From Sphingomonadaceae bacterium (GTDB taxonomy: Bacteria > Pseudomonadota > Alphaproteobacteria > Sphingomonadales > Sphingomonadaceae): a DNA stretch of 64,000 bases. Numbering within the stretch: position 1 is the stretch's first letter; each line of letters starts with the position of its first letter. The notes below the pieces were generated by a model. It had not been told where the DNA came from, did no database searches, and saw nothing but the letters and a program-made list of their open reading frames with translations. A program made the position numbers and the translations under genes. This document shows positions 25,743-34,142 of the stretch, piece after piece. The stretch is from NCBI GenBank assembly GCA_947453945.1, contig CANGJB010000001.1:89832-153831 (forward strand), given 5' to 3'.

Positions 25743-28217
25743 ATGCGGCACACTGATCTATTCCTTTCGAGCACGGCGCGCGGCGCCGCCCTGGTCCTTA
25801 TGGCGCCCGGCGCGTTGCTGGCCGCGAGCCCGGCGCTGGCTGCAGAAGCCACCCCTGAGGCTGCTACTGCGGAGAGCCCGGTATCAAGCGGGGTCGAAGA
25901 CATCATCGTCACAGCCCGCCGCCGCAATGAAAGCGTGCAGAGCATCCCTGTCTCGGTTCAGGCGATCAGCGCCCAGACCATCCAGGCGCGCGATCTCACC
26001 AGCCTTGAGAAGATCGCGGCAGCCACCCCTCAGTTCACCGTCGCGCGCGCTTCAAACGGCGCGGGCGCGCAGCTCACCTTGCGCGGTATCGGTTCCAACG
26101 CCACCTCGATCGGCATCGAGCAGTCGGTCGCGATCGTGGTCGACAGCGTCTATTACGGGCAGGGCCGCGTCATCAACGAAGGCTTCTTCGACCTTGCCCG
26201 GGTCGAAATCCTCAAAGGCCCGCAGGCGCTATTCTATGGGAAGAACGCCACCGCGGGCGTGATCAGCCTGACCACCGCCGATCCCGGCAAGGACCGCGAG
26301 ATCATCGGCCGCGTCGGGTATGAGCTCAATGCCCGGCAGCTTTATGGCGAAGTGGTCTATTCGACCCCGCTTTCCGACACGTTGGGCCTGCGCCTTGCCG
26401 TGCGCGGCTCAAAGATGTTCGGCGGGTTCTACCGCAATGCTGCAAGCTCGCAGCCCTACAACACGTTCGACGTCGCCACCGGCACGCTCAATCCCCACAC
26501 CGCCGCAGCCGCCGCACTGGATCAGCCGCAGGAGCGCGAACTGATCGGCCGTGCCACGCTGAAATACGATGGTGGCTCGGGCCTGACGGCCACGCTCAAG
26601 GCCTCAGGTTCGTGGAACGATACCGTCGGCAACGGCTGGAACTATTCGGCCGTGCGCTGCCCCACCGGCGCAACCGCGCTCAATCCGGCGTACAAGTGCG
26701 ACGGCGGGTTCAAGATCTACCAGAACAATTTCCCGGTCGACATTGCCCAGGCAACCCCGTTCGGGCGCAGCAACGGTGAGCTCTACAACACCTACAAGTC
26801 GTGGCAGGCGACCGGCACGGTCAACTACGACATGGAAAACGTGACGCTAAACTCGGTCACCAACTACAACTGGAACAACAACAAGTTCGGCTGCGACTGC
26901 GACTTTCTGGGGGGCGGCGTATGGGCGACGGAAAACGCCAGCTACCACGCCTTCAGCCAGGAACTGCGCGCGCTCACCAAGTTCGATGCCCCGGTCAACA
27001 TCATGATCGGCGGGCTTTACCAGAAGACCAAGCGGACCTTTTTCCAGGCCGTGCTTTTCGCCAATATCGAGAACTCGGCCGCGCCCACGGGCATGCGCTA
27101 TGTCGCCTATTCCAAAGATTCGGCGACCGACGGCGAAACCCTTTCCGCCTATGGTCAGGCGATGTGGAAGATCCTGCCCACGCTCGAGGCGACGGCAGGC
27201 GTGCGCTATACCCACGAGACCAAGACGAGCACTTTCACCCAGCCTTATGTCAATCCGGCGCTGACCGGCATCTTCCGGCCGCAGAGCGCGGCAGCGAACG
27301 GCACGTTGCTGGGGGATCAGACCTTTACCGACTGGTCGCCTGATATCACACTGAGCTGGAAGCCGTCCGCGGACGTGATGGTCTACGGCGCGTACAAGAC
27401 CGCCTACAAATCCGGTGGCTTCTCCAACAGCGCGATCAACTCCGCGTTGGTGACCAACAATCCTTCGGCGGACCTCGCGTTCAATCCAGAGCGCGGGCGC
27501 GGCTTCGAAGCGGGGATCAAGACCACGCTCTTCGACCGCCAGCTGCGCGCGAACCTGACGCTCTACAGCTACAAGTACACCGACCTGCAGATCGACTTCT
27601 TCAACTCGCAGGTCTTTGCCTACGTGACCTACAACGCCGGTGCTGCACGTTCCAAGGGCGTGGAGCTTGAACTGGAATACGCCCCGCGCAGTGTGCCGGG
27701 CCTCTCGCTCCACGGCACGCTCAATTACAACCGGGCGCGTTACCTGAACTTCATCGCGCCGTGCTGGAGCGGCCAGAGCATTACGGCTGGCTGTTCGCTC
27801 AAAGTGGCCGGCATCGAGCGGCAGGACCTTTCCGGCGCGCCGACTTCAGCCGCGCCTGAATGGACAGCAACCGCAGGCGTTTCTTATGAAACCGAGATCG
27901 GCAAGAACCTGAAAATCGGCGGTAACATCGATACGCGCACGTCGAGCTCGTACCTCGGTTCGAGTTTTGGCGATCCCTTCACCCGGCAGGATGGCTATGC
28001 CGTGCTGGATGCGGGTATCCGGATCGGTGCGGCCAACGATCGCTGGCAGCTGGCGGTGCTGGGCAAGAACCTGACCAACAAGTTCTACTTCATCGGCGGC
28101 GGCACCGCGCCGCTGACGGGTGCTGGCACCGGCACGAACAACGCTACGCTGGGCGATATCATCGGCTATGGTGCGATGCCGCGCACGGTGCGGTTGCAAG
28201 CCACGTTCCGCTATTGA
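25743..28217 (+). CDS. TonB-dependent outer-membrane receptor
   Basis: 824 residues from the ATG at 25743; an earlier in-frame start lacks a ribosome site and would place charged residues before the signal peptide. Signal peptide about 1-36 (ends PALAAEA). TonB-box-like DIIVTARRR near 57-66, plug domain with VEILKGPQALFYGKNATAG, then a beta-barrel ending in Phe-Arg-Tyr. Such receptors head catabolic operons in sphingomonads. Followed by Rieske and SnoaL genes after 36 bases, so it probably imports their substrate. Confidence 0.94.
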   Translation: MRHTDLFLSSTARGAALVLMAPGALLAASPALAAEATPEAATAESPVSSGVEDIIVTARRRNESVQSIPVSVQAISAQTIQARDLTSLEKIAAATPQFTVARASNGAGAQLTLRGIGSNATSIGIEQSVAIVVDSVYYGQGRVINEGFFDLARVEILKGPQALFYGKNATAGVISLTTADPGKDREIIGRVGYELNARQLYGEVVYSTPLSDTLGLRLAVRGSKMFGGFYRNAASSQPYNTFDVATGTLNPHTAAAAALDQPQERELIGRATLKYDGGSGLTATLKASGSWNDTVGNGWNYSAVRCPTGATALNPAYKCDGGFKIYQNNFPVDIAQATPFGRSNGELYNTYKSWQATGTVNYDMENVTLNSVTNYNWNNNKFGCDCDFLGGGVWATENASYHAFSQELRALTKFDAPVNIMIGGLYQKTKRTFFQAVLFANIENSAAPTGMRYVAYSKDSATDGETLSAYGQAMWKILPTLEATAGVRYTHETKTSTFTQPYVNPALTGIFRPQSAAANGTLLGDQTFTDWSPDITLSWKPSADVMVYGAYKTAYKSGGFSNSAINSALVTNNPSADLAFNPERGRGFEAGIKTTLFDRQLRANLTLYSYKYTDLQIDFFNSQVFAYVTYNAGAARSKGVELELEYAPRSVPGLSLHGTLNYNRARYLNFIAPCWSGQSITAGCSLKVAGIERQDLSGAPTSAAPEWTATAGVSYETEIGKNLKIGGNIDTRTSSSYLGSSFGDPFTRQDGYAVLDAGIRIGAANDRWQLAVLGKNLTNKFYFIGGGTAPLTGAGTGTNNATLGDIIGYGAMPRTVRLQATFRY

Positions 28218-28253
28218 TCGAAGCGGAGGAGGGGCCAAAAGGAGCTTGAGGGC

Positions 28254-29648
28254 ATGAACCTTGAAACAAGCCTGCCTCTACCGCCGGAGCCCGGTGCAGC
28301 ACGCTGCCCCGGGCCCAGCACGCGCGACATCATCCTGGCCGATGGGCAGGACGTGCCGCCTGCGCTGATCGCCGAGGCCTATGCCTTCGCGGGCGATGCC
28401 GATATCGGGTATGATCGCTATACCTCGGCCGATTTCATGGCGCGCGAGTTCAGCCAAATGTGGGCGCACACCTGGCAGTGGGCCGCGCGCGAGGAGCATA
28501 TCCCCGAGGCGGGCGATTATATCACCTACGATATCGGGCCGTGGTCGATCCTGATCGTGCGCGGCGATGACGGAGAAATCCGCGCCTATCGCAATGTCTG
28601 CCTGCACCGAGGGACTCAGCTCAAGCGGTCTGACAGCAGCGGCAACGCGCCTGAAGTGCGCTGCCCGTTCCACGGCTGGCGCTGGTCGCTGGAGGGGGAG
28701 CTTGCGCACCTTCCCTGCCGCTGGGACTTTCCCCACGTGAAGGACGAGGATTTCCGCCTGCCGCAAGTGCGGATGGAAACCTGGGGCGGGTTCGTGTTCA
28801 TCAACCTCGATCCCGATGCCCGTCCGCTGGCCGAGCAACTGGGACCGCTTGCCGACCATTTCACCGGGCGCTGGGATCTGGCGGACCGGCGCATCGCGCT
28901 GCACTTACAGAAAGAACTGCCGACCAACTGGAAGGCGGCGCAGGAAGCTTTCCTTGAGGCCTACCACGTCTACGAGACTCATTCGCAGGCGCTGCCGACC
29001 GCGGCCGACGCCAATGCGCAGTATGACCTGTTCAGCGATCACGTGACGCGCTTCGTCCATACCATCGGGGTAGCAAGCCCGCACTACACCGGCACGCAGA
29101 CCGAGCAGGAACTGTATGACCGGATGCGGGTAGCGCCAGGTCTGCTGCCGGAAGGCCGAACGGCCCGATCATATGCCGCAGAGAAGCTGCGCGAGCAGAT
29201 TTCGGAGGCGAGCGGCGTTCCGCTCGAAGCCTATTCGGATAGCGAGATGCTCGATTCCATCGAGTATCACCTGTTCCCCAACATGTGCCTGTTCCCGGGC
29301 GTTTCGCTGCCGATGATCTACCGCTTCCGCCCCATCGGAAACGATCCCTCCCGCACGCTGTTTGATCTGATGTTCCTGAAGCTGGTGCCGCCCGGCACGC
29401 CGGTCGAGCACCCGCCCGAACCGGTGCGGCTGACGGTTGAGCAATCCTATGCCGAGGCGCCGGGGATGAACCCGGGGCTGGGCGGGGTCTATGATCAGGA
29501 CACCGACAATCTGGCGCTGCAGTATCAGGGCTTTCTGGGTTCGGCCAAACGCGGGCAGACGTTGGGGAACTATCAGGAGGCACGCATCCGCCAGTTCCAC
29601 CTGACGCTCGACGCCTATCTGGCGCCAAAGAGTCTTTCAGGGCTGTGA
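28254..29648 (+). CDS. Rieske non-haem iron oxygenase, alpha subunit (3)
   Basis: 464 residues. Rieske ligands Cys116-x-His118 and Cys137-x2-His140 with 18 residues between. Iron histidines His238 and His243 in EAYHVYETHSQ. It opens the five-gene run Rieske-SnoaL-SnoaL-SnoaL-Rieske. It resembles oxygenase 1 (3017) more than 2 or 4 in motifs such as CPFHGW and LPxNWKxAQEAF. It is likely the catalytic subunit pairing with one of the adjacent SnoaL proteins, or a stand-alone hydroxylase. Confidence 0.93.
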   Translation: MNLETSLPLPPEPGAARCPGPSTRDIILADGQDVPPALIAEAYAFAGDADIGYDRYTSADFMAREFSQMWAHTWQWAAREEHIPEAGDYITYDIGPWSILIVRGDDGEIRAYRNVCLHRGTQLKRSDSSGNAPEVRCPFHGWRWSLEGELAHLPCRWDFPHVKDEDFRLPQVRMETWGGFVFINLDPDARPLAEQLGPLADHFTGRWDLADRRIALHLQKELPTNWKAAQEAFLEAYHVYETHSQALPTAADANAQYDLFSDHVTRFVHTIGVASPHYTGTQTEQELYDRMRVAPGLLPEGRTARSYAAEKLREQISEASGVPLEAYSDSEMLDSIEYHLFPNMCLFPGVSLPMIYRFRPIGNDPSRTLFDLMFLKLVPPGTPVEHPPEPVRLTVEQSYAEAPGMNPGLGGVYDQDTDNLALQYQGFLGSAKRGQTLGNYQEARIRQFHLTLDAYLAPKSLSGL

Positions 29649-29650
29649 CG

Positions 29651-30166
29651 ATGGACGCGCTGGATCGCCTCGTTTCGTGGCAGGCCATCTACGATCTCAG
29701 CTGCGATTACATGCGCGCGCAGGATCGGCTCGATCCTGCGCTGCACATCTCGGTGTTCCATGATGACGCGACGACCGACTACGGCGCGGGCTGGAAGGGC
29801 GATGCGCCGGGATTTGTGGAATTCGCGCAGCGCGTGCTGACACCGCACAAGGCCAACCACCACATGATCGGGCAAGTGCGGATCGATTTCGAAAGCGCCG
29901 ACACGGCCTTCGGCGAGGTCTATTTCCAGGCACACCACCGGGTGGTGGCGGATGGCGGCGAGCGGGACATGTTTGTCGCGGGCCGCTATGTCGACCGATA
30001 CGAGCGGCGCTGCGGCGTGTGGAAGATCGCGCACCGCAGCGAACTGGTCGATTGGGTGCGCGATGAGCCGGCCGCCGATCTGCCTGGCGGCGAGACGATG
30101 TTTCCGTGGGGTGCGCGCAGCCCACATGATCTCAGCTGCCGCCGCGAGGAGATGCGCGTCCGATGA
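29651..30166 (+). CDS. SnoaL-like protein, tandem copy 1
   Basis: 171 residues from the ATG two bases after the Rieske stop. NTF2-fold SnoaL_4-type domain with IYDLSCDYMRAQDRLD near the N-terminus, HHMIGQVRIDF in the middle and GRYVDRYERRCGVWKI near the end. It is the most diverged of three adjacent paralogues and has a longer C-terminal tail. Possible roles are Rieske small subunit, dehydratase or isomerase. Its stop overlaps the start of the next copy (ATGA). Confidence 0.87.
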   Translation: MDALDRLVSWQAIYDLSCDYMRAQDRLDPALHISVFHDDATTDYGAGWKGDAPGFVEFAQRVLTPHKANHHMIGQVRIDFESADTAFGEVYFQAHHRVVADGGERDMFVAGRYVDRYERRCGVWKIAHRSELVDWVRDEPAADLPGGETMFPWGARSPHDLSCRREEMRVR

Positions 30167-30672
30167 GCATGGTTCGCCCCGAAGAGTTGGCCGACCGGCT
30201 GGCCATCATGGATGTTCTGAACCGCTATGCGCGCGGGATCGATCGGTGCGATCTCGCCGTGCTGCACAGCGTGTGGTGGCCCGAAGCGGTGGCCGATTAC
30301 GGCACCGGCGAAGTGAACGCGATGGCGTGGTCGGATGGCGTGGTCCCGGCGCTGGCCGCGATGCGGCGGACACAGCACTTCCTTGGCAACATGCTGATCG
30401 ACATCGAAGGCGATACCGCAACGGCGGAGACCTATTGCCGCGCGTGGCATGAAGTGGATTCCCCCGATGGCCCGCAGGAAATGGAAGTTGGCGGGCGCTA
30501 TCTCGATCGGCTGGAGCGGCGCGGCTATGAATGGCGTCTGCTTCACCGGCGCTATGTGCTCGATTGGAGCCGCAACGGCCCCTCCACCGCGCAATGGGAC
30601 GGCCCGCTCTATGGCACGCTGACCCGTCACGGCAAACGCATGCCCGAAGATCCCCTCTACACCGGAGACTGA
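30163..30672 (+). CDS. SnoaL-like protein, tandem copy 2
   Basis: 169 residues. RYARGIDRCDLAVLHSVWWP, then MRRTQHFLGNMLIDIEGD and GRYLDRLERRGYEWRLLHR. The motif RGIDRCD is shared with copy 3, and both have MRRTQH, so copies 2 and 3 are closer to each other than to copy 1. It overlaps copy 1 by four bases and is four bases ahead of copy 3, so the three are translated together. Confidence 0.87.
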   Translation: MSMVRPEELADRLAIMDVLNRYARGIDRCDLAVLHSVWWPEAVADYGTGEVNAMAWSDGVVPALAAMRRTQHFLGNMLIDIEGDTATAETYCRAWHEVDSPDGPQEMEVGGRYLDRLERRGYEWRLLHRRYVLDWSRNGPSTAQWDGPLYGTLTRHGKRMPEDPLYTGD

Positions 30673-30676
30673 ACTC

Positions 30677-31201
30677 ATGGCCGCTGATCTTGACCCGCGC
30701 GTGGCGCTGCTGCTCGACAAGATGGCCTGCACCGAGCTCGTCCACCGCCTTGCGCGCGGGATCGACCGCTGCGATGCCGATCTGGTGCGCGCGGTGTTCC
30801 ACCCCGATGCGACCGACGACCACGGCATGTACCAGGGCACTGCGGCTGACTTCGTGCCCTGGGTGATGGAAGTGCTCGCCGGTATGCGCCGCACCCAGCA
30901 CGCGATCGGCAATGTGCTGATCGAGGTGGAGGGCGACAAGGCGCAGGGCGAGGCTTACTTCATCGCGCACCACCACATTCCGGGTGAAGGCGGCGACACC
31001 TTCATGGTCGCCGCCGGCCGCTACCTCGACCGGTTCGAGCGGCGCGGAGGCGAATGGCGCATTTCGCATCGTCACGCGGTCTATGATTGGAGCACGGCTG
31101 CGCCATCGACCGACATGTGGGACCGCGCGAATATGCCGGGCTACGCCTTCGGCGCGCGCGGCCATGCCGATCCATCCTACACCCACTTCACCGGTGCCTG
31201 A
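30677..31201 (+). CDS. SnoaL-like protein, tandem copy 3
   Basis: 174 residues. LARGIDRCDADLVRAVFHPD, MRRTQHAIGNVLIEVEGD and GRYLDRFERRGGEWRISHR. It keeps the same histidine and acidic positions as copy 2, suggesting retained catalytic or structural function after duplication. The next gene, a Rieske alpha subunit, starts 16 bases downstream. Confidence 0.87.
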   Translation: MAADLDPRVALLLDKMACTELVHRLARGIDRCDADLVRAVFHPDATDDHGMYQGTAADFVPWVMEVLAGMRRTQHAIGNVLIEVEGDKAQGEAYFIAHHHIPGEGGDTFMVAAGRYLDRFERRGGEWRISHRHAVYDWSTAAPSTDMWDRANMPGYAFGARGHADPSYTHFTGA

Positions 31202-31217
31202 AACAGGAGACCATGTC

Positions 31218-32561
31218 ATGACCACGCAAGCTGAACTCGCCCGCGCCCGCGCCACTTCGCTGGCCGATATCTCCCCGCTGGCCGATCCGCCGCTGGGCAA
31301 TGCGCCGATCACGCCGGATCGCTATTTCTCCAAGGAATGGGCCGACCGCGAGTGGGAGAAGCTCTGGACGCGGACCTGGCAGATCGCGGGCACGCAGGCG
31401 CAGGTCCCCAATGCGGGCGACTGGCTGACCGCCGATTTTGGGCCGGAAACGATCGTCTGCGTGCGCGGCGATGATGGGCAGGTGCGCGCGTTCTACAACG
31501 TGTGCCAGCACCGCGCGATGCCGGTGGTGACGGGGGAGCAGGGCCATTCCAAGCGGCTCGTGTGCCCCTATCACGGCTGGTCCTATGATCTCGCCGGAAA
31601 GCTCAAGGTCGTGCCGGACGAGGCGGATTTCGTGCAAGGCTCGCCCTGCGGCAAGCTCAACCTCGTCGAGGTGAAGTGCGAAGTCTGGGCCGGGTTCGTG
31701 TGGATCAACATGGACAAGGATGCAGCGCCCTTGCGCCAGTTCATGGGGCCGATTGCCGATCAGATCGATACGTATCCGATGGACGCGATGGTGCGCACGC
31801 ACTGGGTGACGATCGAGGGCAACTTCAACTGGAAGCTGGTGCAGGACAACTTCAACGAGAGCTATCACGTGCCCTTCGTCCACCCACAGACGAAGTTCGT
31901 GATGGAATACGGCTATTGCCACTGCCAGTTCGATCTCTATCCCGAAGGCCATGCGCGCATGTTCATGCCGGGCGCGGGGCCGACCAAGCAGCTGCGCGGC
32001 GGTGAGGCAGAGACGCTGGAAATGCTGCGCGAGGAGCTGGAGTTCTGGGATCTCGATCCCGAGCAGTTCCGCGGCGGCAAGACGGGCGAGATCCGCAAGG
32101 CGCTGCAACAGGCCAAGCGCACGAAGGGAGCGGAGAAGGGCTTCGACTTCTCAACCTATCACGACGACCAGCTGACCGATCACTGGCACTACACGATCTT
32201 CCCGAACCTCTCGTTCAGCCTGAAGCCCGATGGCAACATCTGGCTGCGCGCGCGGCCGCACGAGACCGATCCGGAGAAGTGTTACTTCGACATGTGGTAC
32301 ATGACGCTCTTCCCCGCCGGCACGACGCGCTACTACTCGCAGTCAATGTCCGAATGGGTCGACGTTTCCGTCCCCGCGCCGCACGTGCAGGGCAAGTGGG
32401 GCGACGTTTCCGCCGGGCCCGGCATCGATCAGGATGTTTCGGTGTGGGAAGCGCAGCAGCGCGGCCTGCATTCACGCGGGTACAAGCGCGACTATCTGGC
32501 GTGGCAGGAGCGCCGTGTGCGCTACTTCCATCAGAATCTTGAAAAGTGGATGGCGGATTGA
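31218..32561 (+). CDS. Rieske non-haem iron oxygenase, alpha subunit (4)
   Basis: 447 residues from the ATG at 31218, 8 bases after AGGAGA; a longer in-frame reading would run through the SnoaL gene. Rieske ligands Cys96-x-His98 and Cys116-x2-His119 with 17 between. Iron histidines His217 and His222 in ESYHVPFVHPQ. Its HVPF-HP motif is like oxygenase 2 (14255), so the operon combines two different Rieske branches. It is last in the operon and ends 24 bases from the convergent MDR stop. Confidence 0.93.
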   Translation: MTTQAELARARATSLADISPLADPPLGNAPITPDRYFSKEWADREWEKLWTRTWQIAGTQAQVPNAGDWLTADFGPETIVCVRGDDGQVRAFYNVCQHRAMPVVTGEQGHSKRLVCPYHGWSYDLAGKLKVVPDEADFVQGSPCGKLNLVEVKCEVWAGFVWINMDKDAAPLRQFMGPIADQIDTYPMDAMVRTHWVTIEGNFNWKLVQDNFNESYHVPFVHPQTKFVMEYGYCHCQFDLYPEGHARMFMPGAGPTKQLRGGEAETLEMLREELEFWDLDPEQFRGGKTGEIRKALQQAKRTKGAEKGFDFSTYHDDQLTDHWHYTIFPNLSFSLKPDGNIWLRARPHETDPEKCYFDMWYMTLFPAGTTRYYSQSMSEWVDVSVPAPHVQGKWGDVSAGPGIDQDVSVWEAQQRGLHSRGYKRDYLAWQERRVRYFHQNLEKWMAD

Positions 32562-32585
32562 TTCCGGCAGGTCGCCTGAGCTGGC

Positions 32586-33596
32586 TCAGGCGACCTTGAC
32601 CAGCACCTTGCCGATGGCGCCGCCGCCCAGCATCCGGGCATAGGCGGCGAGCGTGTTTTCAAGCCCCGGCGTCTCATCGAACCGGGAAACGAGGCGGCCT
32701 TCATCGTGCCATGCGCGCAGCGGGGGAATGAATTCCTCGGCGCGGTGGAAGTGGTCGGGCACGAAGAAGCCTTCGATGCGAAGGCGCTTCATCAGCACCT
32801 GATCATAGCGCGCCGGGCCGGGCAGCGGCCCATCCGCATCATAGGCGGCAACAAGGCCGCAGACCGCAACGCAGCCGAACAGCGCCATGTTGGGCAGAAC
32901 GGCATCAAGGATCGGCCCGCCGACATTGTCGAAATAGGCATTGAGCCCGCCGGGCACTTCAGCGGCGAGGCGCGCGGCGACGTCGTCGGCCTTGTAGTCG
33001 ATGGCGATGTCCGCGCCCAATTCCTTGATGAGGTAGGCGCATTTGGCAGCCCCGCCGGCAATGCCGACGACATGCGCGCCAAGATTGCGCGCAACTTGCA
33101 CTGCAAGGCTGCCGGTGGCGCCTGCTGCGGCGGAGACTGCGATCCACTGGCCTGGCTGGATGCGCGCGGTATCGCGCACGCCGAGCAGCGCGGTCCACCC
33201 GTTCATGCCAAGCGCACCGAAATGCTCCCGTAGATCGGGAAGGCTCTCGTCGAGCGCCATCAGCCCGGCTTCGGCGGGCGTGACAACCGAATAGTCAGCC
33301 CACTGCCCGAAGCCGCGCACCAGCGTGCCTTCCGCAAAGGCGGGATCGCGGCTTTCGGCAATGCGGCCGATGACGAGGCCAGACATCTTGGTGCGGAGCG
33401 GCAACGGCGGCTGGTAGCCATCGGTGCGCGGGCTCATCCACATGCGCGTGCCCGCATCCATCGAAAGCCACTGCGCGGCGATGCGCACCTGGCCTTCGCG
33501 CAGCGGCTGAAGGCCTTCTTCGCGGAAGGAGAGCGCGCTGGCGAAGTCATCGCCCTTGGGGTGGGCATCGAGCTGCCAGAAGCGGTTGGTGGTCAT
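32586..33596 (-). CDS. MDR-superfamily NADPH-dependent enone reductase (zinc-free)
   Basis: 336 residues. GroES-like N-terminal part (LSMDAGTRMWM), nucleotide-binding motif SAAAGATGSLAVQVAR, AGGAAKCAYLIKELG, and a C-terminal YARMLGGGAIGKVLV. Paralogue of the proteins at 18988 and 44833. It is the last gene of the minus-strand operon that carries the 2-oxoacid dehydrogenase genes, 12 bases after the VOC gene. Confidence 0.9.
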   Translation of the reverse strand: MTTNRFWQLDAHPKGDDFASALSFREEGLQPLREGQVRIAAQWLSMDAGTRMWMSPRTDGYQPPLPLRTKMSGLVIGRIAESRDPAFAEGTLVRGFGQWADYSVVTPAEAGLMALDESLPDLREHFGALGMNGWTALLGVRDTARIQPGQWIAVSAAAGATGSLAVQVARNLGAHVVGIAGGAAKCAYLIKELGADIAIDYKADDVAARLAAEVPGGLNAYFDNVGGPILDAVLPNMALFGCVAVCGLVAAYDADGPLPGPARYDQVLMKRLRIEGFFVPDHFHRAEEFIPPLRAWHDEGRLVSRFDETPGLENTLAAYARMLGGGAIGKVLVKVA

Positions 33597-33608
33597 TTCA
33601 AGCAGCTT

Positions 33609-34142
33609 TCAGCGCAGGCGGATGGTGGTGATGAGATCGCGCGGTGGCGCGCCTTCTTTTGCGGCATCGGCGATCATCGCATAGAAGCCGGTGAGGCTGG
33701 GGCGGGGGCTGTAGAGTTCCGTCATGTGGCCCAGCGTGGCGGTGGTATCGGCAAAGGCGAAGACGAAGCCGTCCGCCATTTCCGCGCGCATCGCGCATGG
33801 TGCGCCCTGTGCCGCAAAGTCCGCCAGCGCCGCGTCCACATCATCGACGAACACCGCGACATGGTGGAGCCCATAGCGGCCTGACCCTTCGGGGTACATG
33901 TCGTGGAACGGGGAGGGGCCCGCGTTATTCTGCTGGACGAACTCGATCATCACCTCGCCCCATTGGCCATAGGCCGAGGAGTGATCGAGCACGCGCTCCA
34001 CGCCGCGATGGACTGAACGCGCGACCGGGATGTTGTCCGCCACAAAGAACGGACCCGAGCCAAAGGCCGCGTGATGCGCAGCCGCCGCCGCGCGCACGTC
34101 AGCGCAGAAATAGGCAACCTGCCGGATAGGCAGGCTGCCCAT
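33609..34142 (-). CDS. VOC-family (glyoxalase/extradiol dioxygenase fold) protein
   Basis: 177 residues with two beta-alpha-beta-beta-beta modules. Candidate metal ligands are Gln in IRQVAYFCAD, Glu in VMIEFVQ, His in LHHVAVFVDDV and Glu in HMTELYSP, a set found in glyoxalase I and methylmalonyl-CoA epimerase types. Possible roles are isomerase, epimerase or lyase on a CoA- or hydroxy-ketone intermediate. The start codon overlaps the E2 stop by one base (TGATG). Confidence 0.82.
   Translation of the reverse strand: MGSLPIRQVAYFCADVRAAAAAHHAAFGSGPFFVADNIPVARSVHRGVERVLDHSSAYGQWGEVMIEFVQQNNAGPSPFHDMYPEGSGRYGLHHVAVFVDDVDAALADFAAQGAPCAMRAEMADGFVFAFADTTATLGHMTELYSPRPSLTGFYAMIADAAKEGAPPRDLITTIRLR

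Noticed and set aside
30984..31217. N-terminal extension of the fourth Rieske protein
   Set aside because: It overlaps the third SnoaL gene out of frame; the ATG at 31218 has AGGAGA upstream and begins at the usual family position.
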